From positions 8,111,673-8,175,672 of the forward strand of contig ML677351.1 of NCBI GenBank assembly GCA_007922305.1: 64,000 nucleotides of DNA, written 5' to 3'. The DNA is from Dermatemys mawii. Taxonomy: Eukaryota; Chordata; Testudines; Dermatemydidae. Position numbers and translations under genes: made by a program. Positions within the stretch are counted from its first letter, which is position 1; every line of letters starts with the position of its first letter. Of this stretch, positions 46,265-58,789 are shown piece after piece. The notes below the pieces were generated by a model, which made no database searches, was not told where the DNA came from, and was given only the letters and a program-made list of their open reading frames with translations.

Positions 46265-49200
46265 CCCTAAAACATCTGTTATTACCTACATATAGTATTA
46301 GCTACAATAACAGTGCATCTAATTAATGGTATGAAAAAACATTAGCACATGCAATATTTATTCATGATGTGGAGGAAGAGGAGCAGGATTAGAACAGTAC
46401 AAATCCATTGGGAATAAGAACCTAGAGACTTTCACATATGTGCAGGAAAGAGAATAGCTTCCAAAGAATGCCAAATGAAGCTGAACTACTCTCCATAATT
46501 TCCTGCAGACTAAGCTGCAGCCACATCTATTTTGTTATTCCCATCACCATCTTCAGATGCAGCTGTATCAAAACCTAAATGTGGGCAACTCAGAATACCC
46601 ATCTGTGTTCAGTATATATTGCCACAGGCACTAGAGCAGCAAACATGTAAATGAACTGATTAATCAGGAGGTAATTATGTTTGGGTTACTCTTCCTGTGC
46701 TATGAGTGCTTTGATACCAAGGTTAGGTATTATACACTGGAGTAGCTCACAGGGAAAAATATTACAGCACCCTGTGAGACAGTTTAAAGTCCTTTACAAG
46801 CATCTTTTAACACTGATTGTAATATTTAGCTTATCTTCGTAATTTTTGAGAAGAGGTTGGTATGTCATTAACTAAGTGAAGCTTGACAGTGAGGATCTAG
46901 TCTATAAAATATTAATACCCAGGATAAAGCATTTATGCCATTTTCAGAGTGAACTACTTCCTTGGTATCACATATGATTTTATTTACTAATTTCTCCAAG
47001 AAGTACATTTGCAGATCAGCCAACTCTAACATCTCTTTACATGTGGCCACCTCACGGGATTGTGCTGCTGAAAAACACGAGCCCCCAAAATGGGAAAGTG
47101 TCACAAAAAGTACCATGATTTAAGAAAATCAAAAGACAGATTGAGTAATAGGAATTTCTTATTGGTTTTTAACACAAAGGAAAAGAAAATGGGAAAACAA
47201 CAACAACAACAAAAAAACCTGCCCTCAGACTTTTACCAAGGGTCAGATCCCAGCATAGTAGAAATCCTATACCCAGCATGTTGAGTTCGGGGCAGGAGTG
47301 GACTAACTGACGTAGCACTTCCAACTCAGAAAAAGGCTGTTCTAGTGGATTTCTGTGTCAGTGATCATAAAAAGCCCTTCTGGACTGGGACCACAGATCA
47401 GTGAGTGTGGCTCATGGACCATCCTGACTTTTCAATGGCTCCATGTACAGCTCCCATTCTGATTATCCTCGCTACTTGCAGGAATAATTAGTTGGGGATT
47501 GTGTGTCAGGCTGCTGCTGGACAGAATCCAACTGCATATGAATGCTGCTTTTACAGAGTGTCTGCATTTGTGGGAAGAGGGTTTACATCACTTTCAATGT
47601 CCAGAATGTGGTCCCACTTTTTTCATTCATTTTGATGCAGTGTATGCTTGTATGTGTATGTATTATATTTAAATTCATATTGGTATATTTTTGTTTTGAT
47701 TCCTCTCTGCAAGATTATATTTGGTTGCTGCTAGAAACAATATAGTAACATGTTGGTTTATACCACATCAGCACATAAGGACCTGACTGTTTGGTGGCCC
47801 CAGTAATAATGAAGCTCTGTGGACTCAGCATTGTATTCTGTATCAGTTAAAGTTACTTTCCCAGCCGAGATGATTTAGTAACTTTTAACCAAGGGGACAG
47901 AATGTGAGAGTGGGAAGCAGATTTTCATACAGATGTCAAATACAATAGTCTGTTTATAGGTGAAAGTTACATGGAAATTAGGATCACAATGCTCATATTC
48001 ATGTTTCTGTAGAGAGCACTAATGCACAGGATCCACTGTCTATGCTAAAAATATTTACACACACAGGTTTCTCAGATGGCCAGCAACCACCTTTGGGAGA
48101 GTCGATGGTTTCTGAATGGCAAATTGTTAACTCATGTGCAGCATTTTGCTCAAAGGCAGAGATCAATAACTGATTATGCTCTATTTCTTCCTCGCTATTG
48201 TTGTAGCAGATCTCCATGCTTTCAGCAGTTGGAATATTAACACCCAATATCACATCTTGCTCAAGAGTTTGCATTGTTATCAAGTGTATGTAGAATGCAC
48301 ATTTCTAGAATGCTCTCTTCTCATTGGGGATCTTTGCCAGTTAAATAGGTTTAGATCATTACTTCTACTTTTCCCTGCAATAGGCAAGACTACAGCACGG
48401 GCACCGTGTATTAAAGCTGCAGTTTACGATCCATATAGTATACACCCCCATATGCATATTTCCTAAAACCTTTTTAAGAACAATTAAGTCTAACTGTTCT
48501 CCTACTGGCTGACATTCTGGCTAGAGCAACTGAATTGACTGATTGGATAATGGCTGGTCAAAGGTGCGTGGTTGTATCTCTAATAAAAGAAGTTGCCAAT
48601 GATTTTCCACTGGGAAAACCCCCAGCCAGAATGGATGGTAGGCTGTACAAGGACTCAATATTCAGCTTATGCCCCTCTTCGTAAAAAGGGAGCTAGAAAG
48701 TGTTGTCCAGAACTCTTTTCCCACTGAGCAGCAGCAGCTACTCTCTCAATTGTAGGTCTGAGAGTCACCATCAGGACCCATCTGGGACAGAATACTCAAC
48801 AGCAGCTGGGGTGATGTCCCTAATTTAACAAGTCTCTGGAACAACTAGTTGGGGAACTATTGCTATTGTTCCTGTTGGGCTGCATCTTGATGAATAAAAT
48901 GTGGCCTTTTCCATTCAGAAATTCTTCAGTCATTTGCCATAGCCTGAGCTTCTAAACACTACCTTATTCCCAACCATGTGTTGAATGAGATTTGGTTCAA
49001 ATGCAGAGATCAACATTACTAGCTAGGCACATCCGGAAATATGGATTCTCTTGACTGGGGATGGATGCTACCATGTTTTTCCTTGGTTACAAATCCCTTC
49101 ATGAGTCTCTGCCACCTCTATCTTCGAATCAATCAGGCACCCTTCTTGTCAACCCATGCAGTAAGAAAAGTAACAAGGAAGGCAAACAAGCTTTTCAGTG

Positions 49201-50744
49201 CTGCAAATGGCTGTGATATGAATTGGGGAATTCTAAAATCACTGAACAAACTCCTGGAATTCCATGCAACTTCCAAATTATATTTGACAGCATAAGGCTG
49301 TTGAACTAGAACTTTCTCAAAAATCTACTTCTTTATCATAGTCAGTTGACTTTCCCCATGAGACAGATGGTCTGAAATCCCAAAATAAACAACTATACAT
49401 ATAAATTGTGAAGTGTTCAAGGGAAGATGCTTCAACATGGTTGTGCCAGCAAAGGAGACAGCCGAGTGGAGATAATAAATGGTGTTAGGCCTCAGGTTGT
49501 AGAAACTACATCAGACGTACCAGCAAAACACAATGGACAGAGGGCACAGGTGTTCTAATTGCTGTGTTTTCCTTATTCTCTGACTAAGTTCCCTGCTTCA
49601 AAAAAAGTCTCCGAATCCCACCTCCATGCATGTTTTCAGATTTTAATAAAGTTTTTACGTCAGTTAGTTTAAAAGTAACTTAAAGCATGGGATAAAACAC
49701 AAGTATTTAAATGATCTTACTAAAAGAGTAGTTACACAAGTAAACTTTGTCAAGAGGATAGTTAAGTCCAGTGATGGAGCACACATAGTAGTAATGTATA
49801 TTCACTACACAGGAACCACACAATTTTTTAATATTACATTACACAAACATATATTTCCACATATTACTGTGGTATCTGAGAATTCCATAACATTTAGAAG
49901 CCTAAAGAATAGATGACTAAGTTATAATTCTAGGTGGATCAATCCAGGAACTTCAATTTTAGAACTGTCAAAAGTTAACAGAGCACTAAAAATAGATTAG
50001 CTAAAATATGTCTTCCAAGAAGAGCAGAAAAAATTGACATTTACCTTTTAATAGTGCTGAATCGACCAAATATATAAAAATCAATTACATTTGCAAATCA
50101 TTCCACAGAACATATGTCTTATAAATATTTATTTCTCTTCATTGGCTTATATCTGTGGGTTGATTTTTAAATATGATGTATCACTGTTGGACATGAATTA
50201 TTATTTAATCTCAGAGATCTATTCAGATTAGTAGTTAATATATTATTTTAATTCACCTAACCTATATTTCTCACAGCCATAAAGAAGACTAATGGCTTTA
50301 TGTCATTAAAAAAACAGACATAAAAACAATATGGACAAAAATTTCTGACCATCTTCAAAAGTGTCTCTGAAACAAACTTCTCATTTGGAAGTCATTGTTA
50401 AAATTATTATTTTGTTTGTCAGCCCTGAAATAAAACAATGAAATGTTCATTAAGGATTCTCCCTACTACTACCTAATCTGCCATCTTCAACAACCCCTAT
50501 AAACTAGTCCTGGGGTTTTGTAATATACTTTTATTTGACCTTTAGTTAAAGAAAATCTCTGTTAGTAAACAACTTTGGCTGGTTAGTCTAGTAGTCAATT
50601 AAAAGTGGCTTCTCCAGTAGACTTGTAACTGCTAATAAAAATAAAATAAAAATCAAGGTAGAGATACTGGGCCCATTATAGGAAAGGAGAGGCAGTTTCC
50701 AGTCACAGTTAAAACAGGACTTGATTAGACTTTTCTTCAAACAA

Positions 50745-50774
50745 CAATAAATAGATAAATAAATAAATAAAAAT
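50745..50774. repeat. AAAT microsatellite
   Basis: (AAAT)n with one GATA interruption. Confidence 0.85.
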
Positions 50775-51849
50775 ACTCTGTATGTTAATAACCTTACCAG
50801 TTATTTTAAAGGAGGTTATTGAAAAGGTTATGATGGGTTAACTCCAGAACAGCTGGATTCCACACATGTACTTGATCTATAACAGTCTGGGCTCCAACAT
50901 GGGTATGGAACTGAAACAGCTTTAATATTAGTGGTTGCTCTCCTTACAGAGTGGACAAGGGAAGACTGTCATGGATATTATCTGTCATATTATCTGCTTT
51001 TGATGCTACTGACAAAAAAGAAATGTTGACTTGTCTGTGAGCTAATAGGAGAAGAGAGAAAGGGACACTTCAGTGGCATATAATAGAGCATTTTTCTCAG
51101 AGGTCCCAGAGAATAATTCTGGGCACTTATGCATGAGGGTGCTGAAACCTTTGTAGAGGTGGTGAGGGGAGACAAGGCCAAAGTGCTCCGTCCCTTCCCA
51201 TGGCTAACTACTCATGTGGTGAGCCTTCTGCCCTTTCTTCTGATGCCACAGCAGCCACTCAAAGGTGAAAGATATAATTGCAGTGCCTGACTGGCAGAAT
51301 GTATTGTTCTGTAAGGAAAAAAATATATCTGTGGGGGACATGAATTCTGTGCTTATATGTCTTTTGTTTAAAAATGTGGGGCGGGGGGAGGTTCCCCCTG
51401 GCCCTCCTGATTCTGGTGTTAGTGATTGTGCATCCTCTCCAAAGGTGCTCATATGAATTAGTGGTAGGATGTGCAAAAGAAGCAGTGGGATTTGTGAAAC
51501 ATTCTGTTCTTTACTGTCATGAATGGTACTCAGCTTTGCCCCCTTACATTAAACTCAGATTCTGCAGTCCCATTACACTCCCAATGTCTGATTATGATAG
51601 TGACTGACTGTTTGTGACTCTTCCTAGATGAGATAGAAGTCATGCTTGTCAGTAAGGAACAGTGTTCAGAAGGGTGAGTATTATTAGGAATCAGGGCCTG
51701 CAGCAGAGCCAGTCCTCAGGCAACCAAATGAGTGTAGGTGGCCTGTAGCAGGCAGCCTGACTGACTACATCACCTGATCAGTGGGACAGATCAGCAGACC
51801 AGCTCTTAAGCCCAGGAGAACTTTGACAGCTTCTCAAGGCATTTGTCTA

Positions 51850-52060
51850 TGGCGGTGGTACCTCCTGTATTTGCTTGTTCCCAGGCTTGCCTCTACCTTG
51901 TTCCAGGCTTGCCTCTCTACAGATAACACAATTCTGACCCTCACCTCTGATTCCTGACTTCAGCTCTGACCCTCAGCTCTGATACTGGGGCTCTGACCCT
52001 ATATTCTGCCATCTGACTCGGAGCTTTGATTCCTAGCTACAGACACCTGCTCCAATCACT
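51850..52060. repeat. Diverged CTGACCCT-rich interspersed repeat
   Basis: GTTCCCAGGCTTGCCTCTAC and TTCCAGGCTTGCCTCT are tandem-like, followed by reiterated GCTCTGACCCT and GCTCTGAT units. The style matches a turtle dispersed repeat that I cannot name with certainty. Confidence 0.4.
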
Positions 52061-53147
52061 GGGCACAATCACCTATGCACTGGTCTCTGATGGGTACAGG
52101 CCATATCTATGTCATCCAGTATGGTACATTTCTGACTTTGCCCCAAATGTTAAGCAATCTTGGGGTCCTGTTGGCTCCATCATTATTTTGGATAATCTGA
52201 TGACATTGGTGAACTGTAACACATTACACCGATTGTCTAATCAGGAGACTGTGGACATTTAACTTTAATATGAGTCTCACATCTCTAGCTTTGTTCATTC
52301 TCCTGCATTTGTAATTTGCTCCCTTTGGAAAGGGATCTTTCTTGGGACCTTCATGGCAAACTGCAAGTCAGATTTATTTTATTTTGCACTGGATGAACTG
52401 TTCTTGTTTTCTGTTTTACTATGATGCCAGTAAGCATCTACGTGGCATAGCAGTAAGCATGACAGAATTGAGCAAAATAAATAATATGGTGGAATCAATA
52501 CCCCAATACATTTTTAAGAATAGTTTCAAAAAGTGAGTGGTCAAAGATTTTTGTGGGGGGAGATTATATTATGAAATTATATTCTAAATGTTACCATTTT
52601 GGAAATATGATTGAATATTCTGAAAACATCTAGTTCTAAAATCTACTTTAGATTGCTTAAAAACTAGCAGGCTAAAATGACTTATGAATTTCCCTTCATT
52701 CTAGGTGCCAGACTATGCAGCACTGACCACTACCACCCAGGAGGTCTACTTCTCATGCGCATTTAATTCAAAGCATTTGCAAAACTGAAGCTCCTCAAAG
52801 AGCATAATACGTACCACAAATCCAACATAATTTACTTTTATTTTATACTTTATTGTAGATCATCTGTAGCACAACCAGAAAAGAAGTATGAATAGCATAT
52901 AATGCACAAGAGAGCAGTTTAGCATCAGAAATGGCACATGATAAAACTACATTATGACTTGCATCTGGACAAATGGTATATGCAAGAGAAGGCAATGTGG
53001 AATTTAAACTGGAATACTTCAATGTCATCCCTCTGGCCAACTTCATAAATATTTCCAAGATCCACAAATCATAGAATATCAGGTTTGGAAGGGACCTCAG
53101 GAGGTCATCTAATCCAACCCCCTGCTCAAAGCAGGACCAGTCCCCAA

Positions 53148-53417
53148 CTATATCATCCCAGCCAGGGCTTTGTCAAGCCTGACCTTAATAACCTCTAAGG
53201 AAGGAGATTCCGCCACCTCCCTAGGTAACCCATTCCAGTGCTTCACCACCTTCCTAGTGAAAATGTTTTTCCTAATATCCAACTTAAGCCTCCCACACTG
53301 CAACTTGAGACTATTACTCCTTGTTCTGTCATCTGGTACCACTGAGAACAGTCTAGACTCATCCTCTTTGGAACCCCCTTTCAGGTAGCTGAAAGCAGCT
53401 ATCAAATCCCCCCTCAC
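53148..53417 (-). pseudogene. CR1 ORF2 C-terminal segment
   Basis: 89 codons: MRGDLIAAFSYLKG ... NIFTRKVVKHWNGLPREV, the cysteine-poor C-terminal tail typical of CR1 ORF2, close to the 3' UTR. It is open to its stop but detached from the RT core by frameshifts. Confidence 0.8.
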
Positions 53418-53591
53418 TCTTCTCTAGATAAACAATCCCAGTTCCCTCAGCCTCTCCTCATAAGCCATGTGCTCCAGCCCCAAAATCATTTTTGTTGCCC
53501 TCCTCTGGACTCTTTCCAAGTTTTCCACATCTTTCTTGTAGTGTGGGCCCCAAAACTGGACACAATACTCCAGATAAGGCCTCACCAATGT

Positions 53592-53918
53592 CTAATACAG
53601 GGGAATGATCATGCCCCTCGATCTGCTGGCAATGCCCCTGCTTATACAGCCCGAAATTCCATTAGCCTTCTTGGCAACAAGGGCGCACTGTTGACTCATG
53701 GCCAGCTTCTCATCCACTGTAACCCCTAAGTCCTTTTCTGCAGAACTGCTGCCTAGCCATTCAGTCCCTAGTCTGTAGCAGTGCATGGGATTCTTCCATC
53801 CTAGGTGAAGGAGTCTGCACTTGTCCTTGTTGAACCTCATCAGATTTCTTTTGGACCAACTCTCTAATTTGTCTTGATCCCTCTGTATCCTATCCCTACC
53901 TTCCAGCGTATCTACCAC
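53592..53918 (-). pseudogene. CR1 reverse transcriptase, segment after motif C
   Basis: Reads [20 protein letters not shown] then CRLLHLG and [19 protein letters not shown], the RT thumb region of CR1. Immediately upstream on the minus strand is [10 protein letters not shown], with Val replacing the usual Ala of FADD but both aspartates kept. A missing base just before it changes the frame. Confidence 0.85.
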
Positions 53919-54132
53919 ACCTCCCAGTTTAGTGTCATCTACAAATTTGCTTAGGTGCAGTCCACGCCATCCACCAGATCATTGATAAAGATATTGAACA
54001 AAACCAGCCTCAGGACCTATCCTTGGGGCACTCCGCTTGATACTGGCTGCCAACTTGACATGGAGCCATTGATCACTACCCAATGATCCAGCCAGCTTTC
54101 TATCCACCTTATGGTCCTTCATCCAGCCCATA

Positions 54133-54486
54133 CTACTTTAACTTGCTGGCAAGAATACTGTGGGAGACCATATCAAAAGCTTTGCTAAAGTTAAGGAATA
54201 ACACATCCACTGCTTTCCCCTCATTCACAGAGCCAGTTATCTCATCATAGAAGGCAATTAGGTTAGTCAGGCATGACTTGCCCTTGGTGAATCCATGCTG
54301 ACTGTTCCTGATCACTTTCCTCTCCTCTAAGTGATTCAGAATTGATTCCTTGAGGACCTGCTCCATGATTTTTCCAGGGACTGAGGTGAGGCTGACTGGC
54401 CTGTTATTCCCCGGATCCTCCTTCTTTCCTTTTTTAAAGATGGGCACTACATTAGCCTTTTTCCAGTCATCCGGGACCTCCCCCAA
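54133..54486 (-). pseudogene. CR1 reverse transcriptase core, motifs 1-A
   Basis: Reads VPDDWKKANVVPIFKKGKKE, then NNRPVSLTSVPGKIMEQV, QHGFTKGKSCLTNLIAFYDE and LNFSKAFDMVSHSIL. The first catalytic Asp (KAFD) is present. Typical CR1 fingers and palm motif A. The frame is lost after SKLK. Confidence 0.9.
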
Positions 54487-55176
54487 TCACCATGAGTTTT
54501 CAAAAATAATGGCCAATGGCTCTGCAATCACATCAGCCAACTCCTTTAGCACCCTCGGATGCAACACATCTGGCCCCATGGACTTGTGCTCATCCAGCTT
54601 TTTTAATAGTCCTGAACCACTTCCTTCTCCACAGAGGGCTGGTCACCTTCTTCCCATGCTGTGCTGCCCAGTGCAGTAGTCTGGGAACTGACCCTGTTCT
54701 TAAAGACAGAGGCAAAAAAAGCATTGAGTACATTTGCTTTTTCTACATCCTCTGTCACTAGATTGCCTCCCTCATTCAGTAAGCAGTGAAAGTTTCCTTA
54801 ACTTTCTTCTTGTTGCTAACATACCTGAAGAAACCCTTCTTGTTATACTTAACATCCCTTGCTAGCTGCAACTCCAAGTGTGATTTGGCCTTCCTGATTT
54901 CATGCCTGAGCAATACTTGTACACTCTTCCCTTGTCATTTGTCCAATCTTCCACTTCTTGTAAGCTTCTTTTTTGCATTTAAGATCAGCAAGGATTTCAC
55001 TGTTATGCCAAGTTGGTCACTTGCCATATTTACTATTCTTTCTACCCATCAGGATGGTTTGTTCCTGCAACCTCAATAAGGATTCTTTAAAATACAGCCA
55101 GCTCTCCTGGATTCCTTTCCCCTTCATGTTATTCTCCCAGGGGATCCTGCCCTATCAGTTCCCTGAGGGAGTCAAA

Positions 55177-55458
55177 AGGTACGTCCTCACTACCGTGGGT
55201 AGCCGTTGATCTTTTAGCGATCAATTTCTCGCATCTTGTAAAGATGCGAGAAATCGATCTCCAGTGCTGCCCCCATCGACTCCGGAACTCCAGCTTGACC
55301 TGAGGCAAAGCTGGAGTCAACGGGGGAGCATGCCGCCGACTGCCACTGCCGTGAGGACAGCAGATAAATCAGCTGCAGATACGCAACTTCAGCTACGTGA
55401 TTCACATAGCTGAAGTTGCGTATCTGCAGTCAATCCCCCCCCGCTAGTGAAGACCAGC
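55177..55458. mobile_element. Hairpin-rich MITE nested in CR1, 5-bp duplication
   Basis: The 282-bp insert interrupts CR1, which resumes exactly. TCAAA is present at 55172-55176 and 55459-55463. The ends are degenerate inverted repeats on GTCYTCACTA. It contains a perfect 13-bp hairpin, TTTCTCGCATCTT (gtaa loop), near 55226-55255. A second hairpin has perfect 23-bp arms at 55373-55395 and 55407-55429 around an 11-base loop. No coding capacity. Confidence 0.8.
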
Positions 55459-56006
55459 TCAAAGTCTGCTTTTCTGAAGTCCAGAGTCTGTATTCTGCTG
55501 CTCTCCTTTCTTCCCTGTGTCAGGATCCTGAACTCGACCATCTCACGGTCACTGCCTCTCAGGTTTCCATCCACTTTTGCTTCCCCCATTAATTCTTCCC
55601 AGTTTGTGAGCAGCAGGTCAAGAAGAGTCCTGCCCCTAGTTGGTTCCTCCAGCACTTGCACCAGGAAATTGTCCCCTATACTTTCCAAAAATTTCCTGAA
55701 TTGTCCGTGCACCGCTGTATTGCTCTCCCAGCAGATACCAGCCACAGCTTGTGATCTAGTAACTTCTCTTAGTTGCTGGAAGAAAGCATCATCCATCTCA
55801 TCCCCCTGGTCTGGTGGTCTATAGCAGACTCCCACAATGACATCACCCTTGTTGCTCACACTTCTAAACTTAATCCAGAGACTCTCAGATTTTTCTGCAG
55901 TTTCATACCGGAGCTCTGAGCAGTCATACTGTTCTCTTACATACAATGCAACTCCCCCATCCTTTCTGCCCTGCCTGTCCTTCCTGAACAGTTTATATCC
56001 ATCCAA
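55459..56006 (-). pseudogene. CR1 apurinic-type endonuclease segment
   Basis: Reads [20 protein letters not shown], then [37 protein letters not shown] and [16 protein letters not shown]. This is the APE-like endonuclease that nicks target DNA. The conserved SDH triad motif reads SDR, so the catalytic His is replaced by Arg (a single CAT/CAC to CGT-type change). The open frame continues artificially into MITE sequence below 55459. Confidence 0.85.
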
Positions 56007-56534
56007 TCATGTGAGTTATCCCACCAAGTCTCTGTTATTCCAATCACTTCATAGTTCCTTGACTGTGCCAAGACTTCCAGCTCTCCCTGCTTGTTTCCCA
56101 GGCTTTTTGCATTTGTGTATAGGCACTTAAGATAACTCGCTGATTGTCCCGCTTGCTCAGTATGAGACAGGAGTCCTCTGCTCTTGCGCTTTCCTGGTTG
56201 TGATTCCTAGCGGTATCCCATTTCCCCACTTACCTCAGGGCTTTGGTCTCTTTCCCCCGGTGAACCTAGTTTAAAGCCCTCCTCACTAGGTTAGCCATCC
56301 TGCTTGTGAAGGTGCTCTTCCCTCTCTTCGTTAGGTGGAACCCATCTCTGCCTAGCACTCCTCCTTCTCATAATACCATCCCATGGTCAAACAATCGAAA
56401 GCCTTCTCTCCGACACCACCTGTGTAGCCACTGATTGACTTCTATGATTTGATGGTCCCTACCTCCTTCCACAAGGAGAATGGACGAGAACACCACTTGT
56501 GCCTTGGGAGTGACTATAGCTAGTGATCTAGGTT

Positions 56535-58375
56535 AAACCAGAATGCTAAAAAAAAGCACTTTAAATTTCAGCATCATGTTGTCTCATGAAACATATCACT
56601 CCTTGTTGATTTACAAAAAGTTCCTGTCATTCTTGTTTGAAAGTAGGTTGGAAGTTGGGATGTTTAGACCAGGATAGTGAGCAGCAGAACAGCTAGTGTT
56701 CTAGCAGCAAGCATGAGCTACTGCAACATTCCCAGGCTTAAGCTGAGTTCACCTCACAACCTTCTCTTCTAAGTATAGAGTTCTGGAAGGATCAAGGAGG
56801 TGTGGGAAGTCTGAGTAGCTGCTGGAACGGGTAGGAAGCATGCATTTTAGGATAACTTGGCCAGGCCACTGAATTTAGATACAAATTCATAGGACAGGTT
56901 CAGCCTGCTGCAGGAAACCAGATCCTCTGCAGAGGAGAGAGGGAAAAGAAATCCATTGATATGCTGGCTTTTACTATTGGCCTCTGGGCAGTAGTGACAA
57001 CAGCTCTTCCTTTACCCATTTCTGGCCTGATTCTTCACTGTCCTTCACTTTGTGTCATCATTTACATCTATGCCAAGATAGTATAAAATATTACCATTCT
57101 GGTGTGTCGGTGTTCACAATTACCTTTTCCTCAGGCCTCCACAGCAATCTGAAACCAATGGTTCAGGGGGCAGCGGGACATGCTAAATTATCTAATCTAG
57201 CCCCCACTCCCAGTTCAGCCCAAAAGATTACACTGAAATATTCCTTCTTCTATATTTCTATATCTGGGAATTCTACCCCGAAAAAATGTTTGGTCTGAAA
57301 ACAAAAAAGGATCTATTTTCAAAATCTAAATACAAACATTGCTGGACTGTCAAAGCTTTGGAAACGCCAACTCCAATCATCCCTGAGAAATGCAGATATC
57401 TCACCTACATCAGACCCTATTTGTTTTGCAATTTGAGTGACTCAGACACATAAATATTTTAGGTTTAATTCAATTGCTTCTCATGCAGTCAATGAGTCAC
57501 TGCTACTCTGATATCTGAGAAGTCTCACTAGGGGAGGTCCTGGAAATGTGTTACGGCTCCCAACTGAGTTCCCGCCAGAGAGTCTGAACTTCTTTTTAAA
57601 AGATATTCATTTTGCTTTCATACACTCAAAATATATGTAATATTCTTGGAAACATTTGCCTCTTGGACAACAAACAATCTGGCAGCCAGAAACAATGTTT
57701 GCTTTGTAAACAACAGCATTTTCATATGAAGAATGCTACTTTAGCAATAGATCCCATCATGAAAAAAAATTAAGGTTATAAAAGAAATAGAATCCTTAAA
57801 GCTTCTCTCTAAACTTTTAGAATGATCTGATAGAAAAGTATACTTGCTCTAATTCATCAAGTTCAGAGAACCTGATTTAGAATAAATGGATGATTCAATA
57901 AATATCAGAGCCTTTGTTTGAGCTGGTTAATCAATGTTATGAATCTCTGATTCTTGTATAAATCCAGACTTTTAAGGATATGGAATATAAAGTTGCTAAA
58001 AAAGCACTAAGTCAGAAAAAATAACATACATATCATAGGCCATAATCAGAAGTGATACTGCTTACAAATTGAGATGGACAGCAGGCGGCAGCTGTAGAGA
58101 AAAAGCAGCTAATGTGAAGGTGTAATGTGAAAACGCACCCCTTCCACACACACTGTATCTGACTGTTAGCTGCCTCCTGCTACAGCACTGCCCTTCTATC
58201 CCTTAGCATACAGGTACACCAACCTACCAATTTGTGTCACTTCTACATTTGTCCCAGAGAGCGCAAAACACATGGAGCCAGCTTGGGAAGAAACAGCTGA
58301 GTGCTAAATTCAGTCCTGATGTGAGCAGATGGAACTCCTCTGACCTCAGGTCTGAATCAGTCAGCTTTGGGTTCA
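56535..58375. other. Unique sequence without recognisable genes
   Basis: AT-rich. Frames here are short and domain-free, including 57050-57298. Confidence 0.5.
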
Positions 58376-58382
58376 AGGTCAA

Positions 58383-58784
58383 TGTAACAAGGGTGCTGGC
58401 GAGGAAGCTCTAAACCAGCCCGTTCCCTCTGTTAGCCCGGTTAGCTAGACTCCTGCTAGCTCAGCTCCCAGCCAGGGGAGTTAATTGGTGCTGGCAGGGT
58501 GTGGCCTGTAGAGAGAGGGGCTTGAGGCAAACCACCTGTGAGCCTTCCAGGCCAGAGGATAAAGCTGGCAGGAAGGAAGTCAGGAAAGGGAGGAGCAAGG
58601 TGGTGTTGTTCTTGGCTAGCTGTGGGAGCTATCTGCCCCCCAAGCAGCTCAGTAGTGGACTATAGTGTAAAGAATGTATATAGGTGGTGGTGGGGACTTG
58701 CACAAAGAAATAAAAGGGCACTGGTGTTAGCAACAATGTGGTCTCGGCTCATTTGTGCACCGAGCGGTGAAGGACTCGTCTACA
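58383..58784 (+). mobile_element. Solo LTR, 402 bp, with perfect 5-bp duplication
   Basis: Starts TGTAACAAGG and ends GACTCGTCTACA, so it has TG...CA termini and the inverted repeat TGTA/TACA. GTCAA flanks it exactly (58378-58382 and 58785-58789). Within it, TGTATATAGG (58675-58684) is TATA-like and AATAAA is at 58709-58714, giving a plus-strand U3-R order. A 5-bp duplication fits Ty3/Gypsy-type elements or some endogenous retroviruses. No internal genes or second LTR are present. Confidence 0.85.
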
Positions 58785-58789
58785 GTCAA

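Larger units (their letters stand above)
46270..53060. other. Mostly unique AT-rich sequence
   Basis: An (AAC)n run lies at 47199-47213 and an (AAAT)n run at 50745-50774. At 51850-52060 there is a diverged repeat rich in GCTCTGACCCT-like units. A minus frame at 47999-48283 (94 codons, acidic) is the most protein-like reading, but I recognise no family. Confidence 0.45.
53067..56530 (-). mobile_element. CR1 LINE with recognisable EN and RT, split by a MITE
   Basis: A non-LTR retrotransposon on the minus strand. Its 3' end is at 53067 (plus-strand TCATAGAATATCAGGTTTGG, the usual CR1 terminus). From 5' to 3' on the minus strand: endonuclease 56006-55459, nested MITE 55458-55177, pre-RT region, RT core 54486-54133, RT motif C near 53950, and C-terminal segments 53918-53592 and 53417-53148. 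Frames change several times, for example between VDCT and SKFVDD. It is 5'-truncated relative to a complete CR1 and cannot encode a working protein. Confidence 0.9.
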
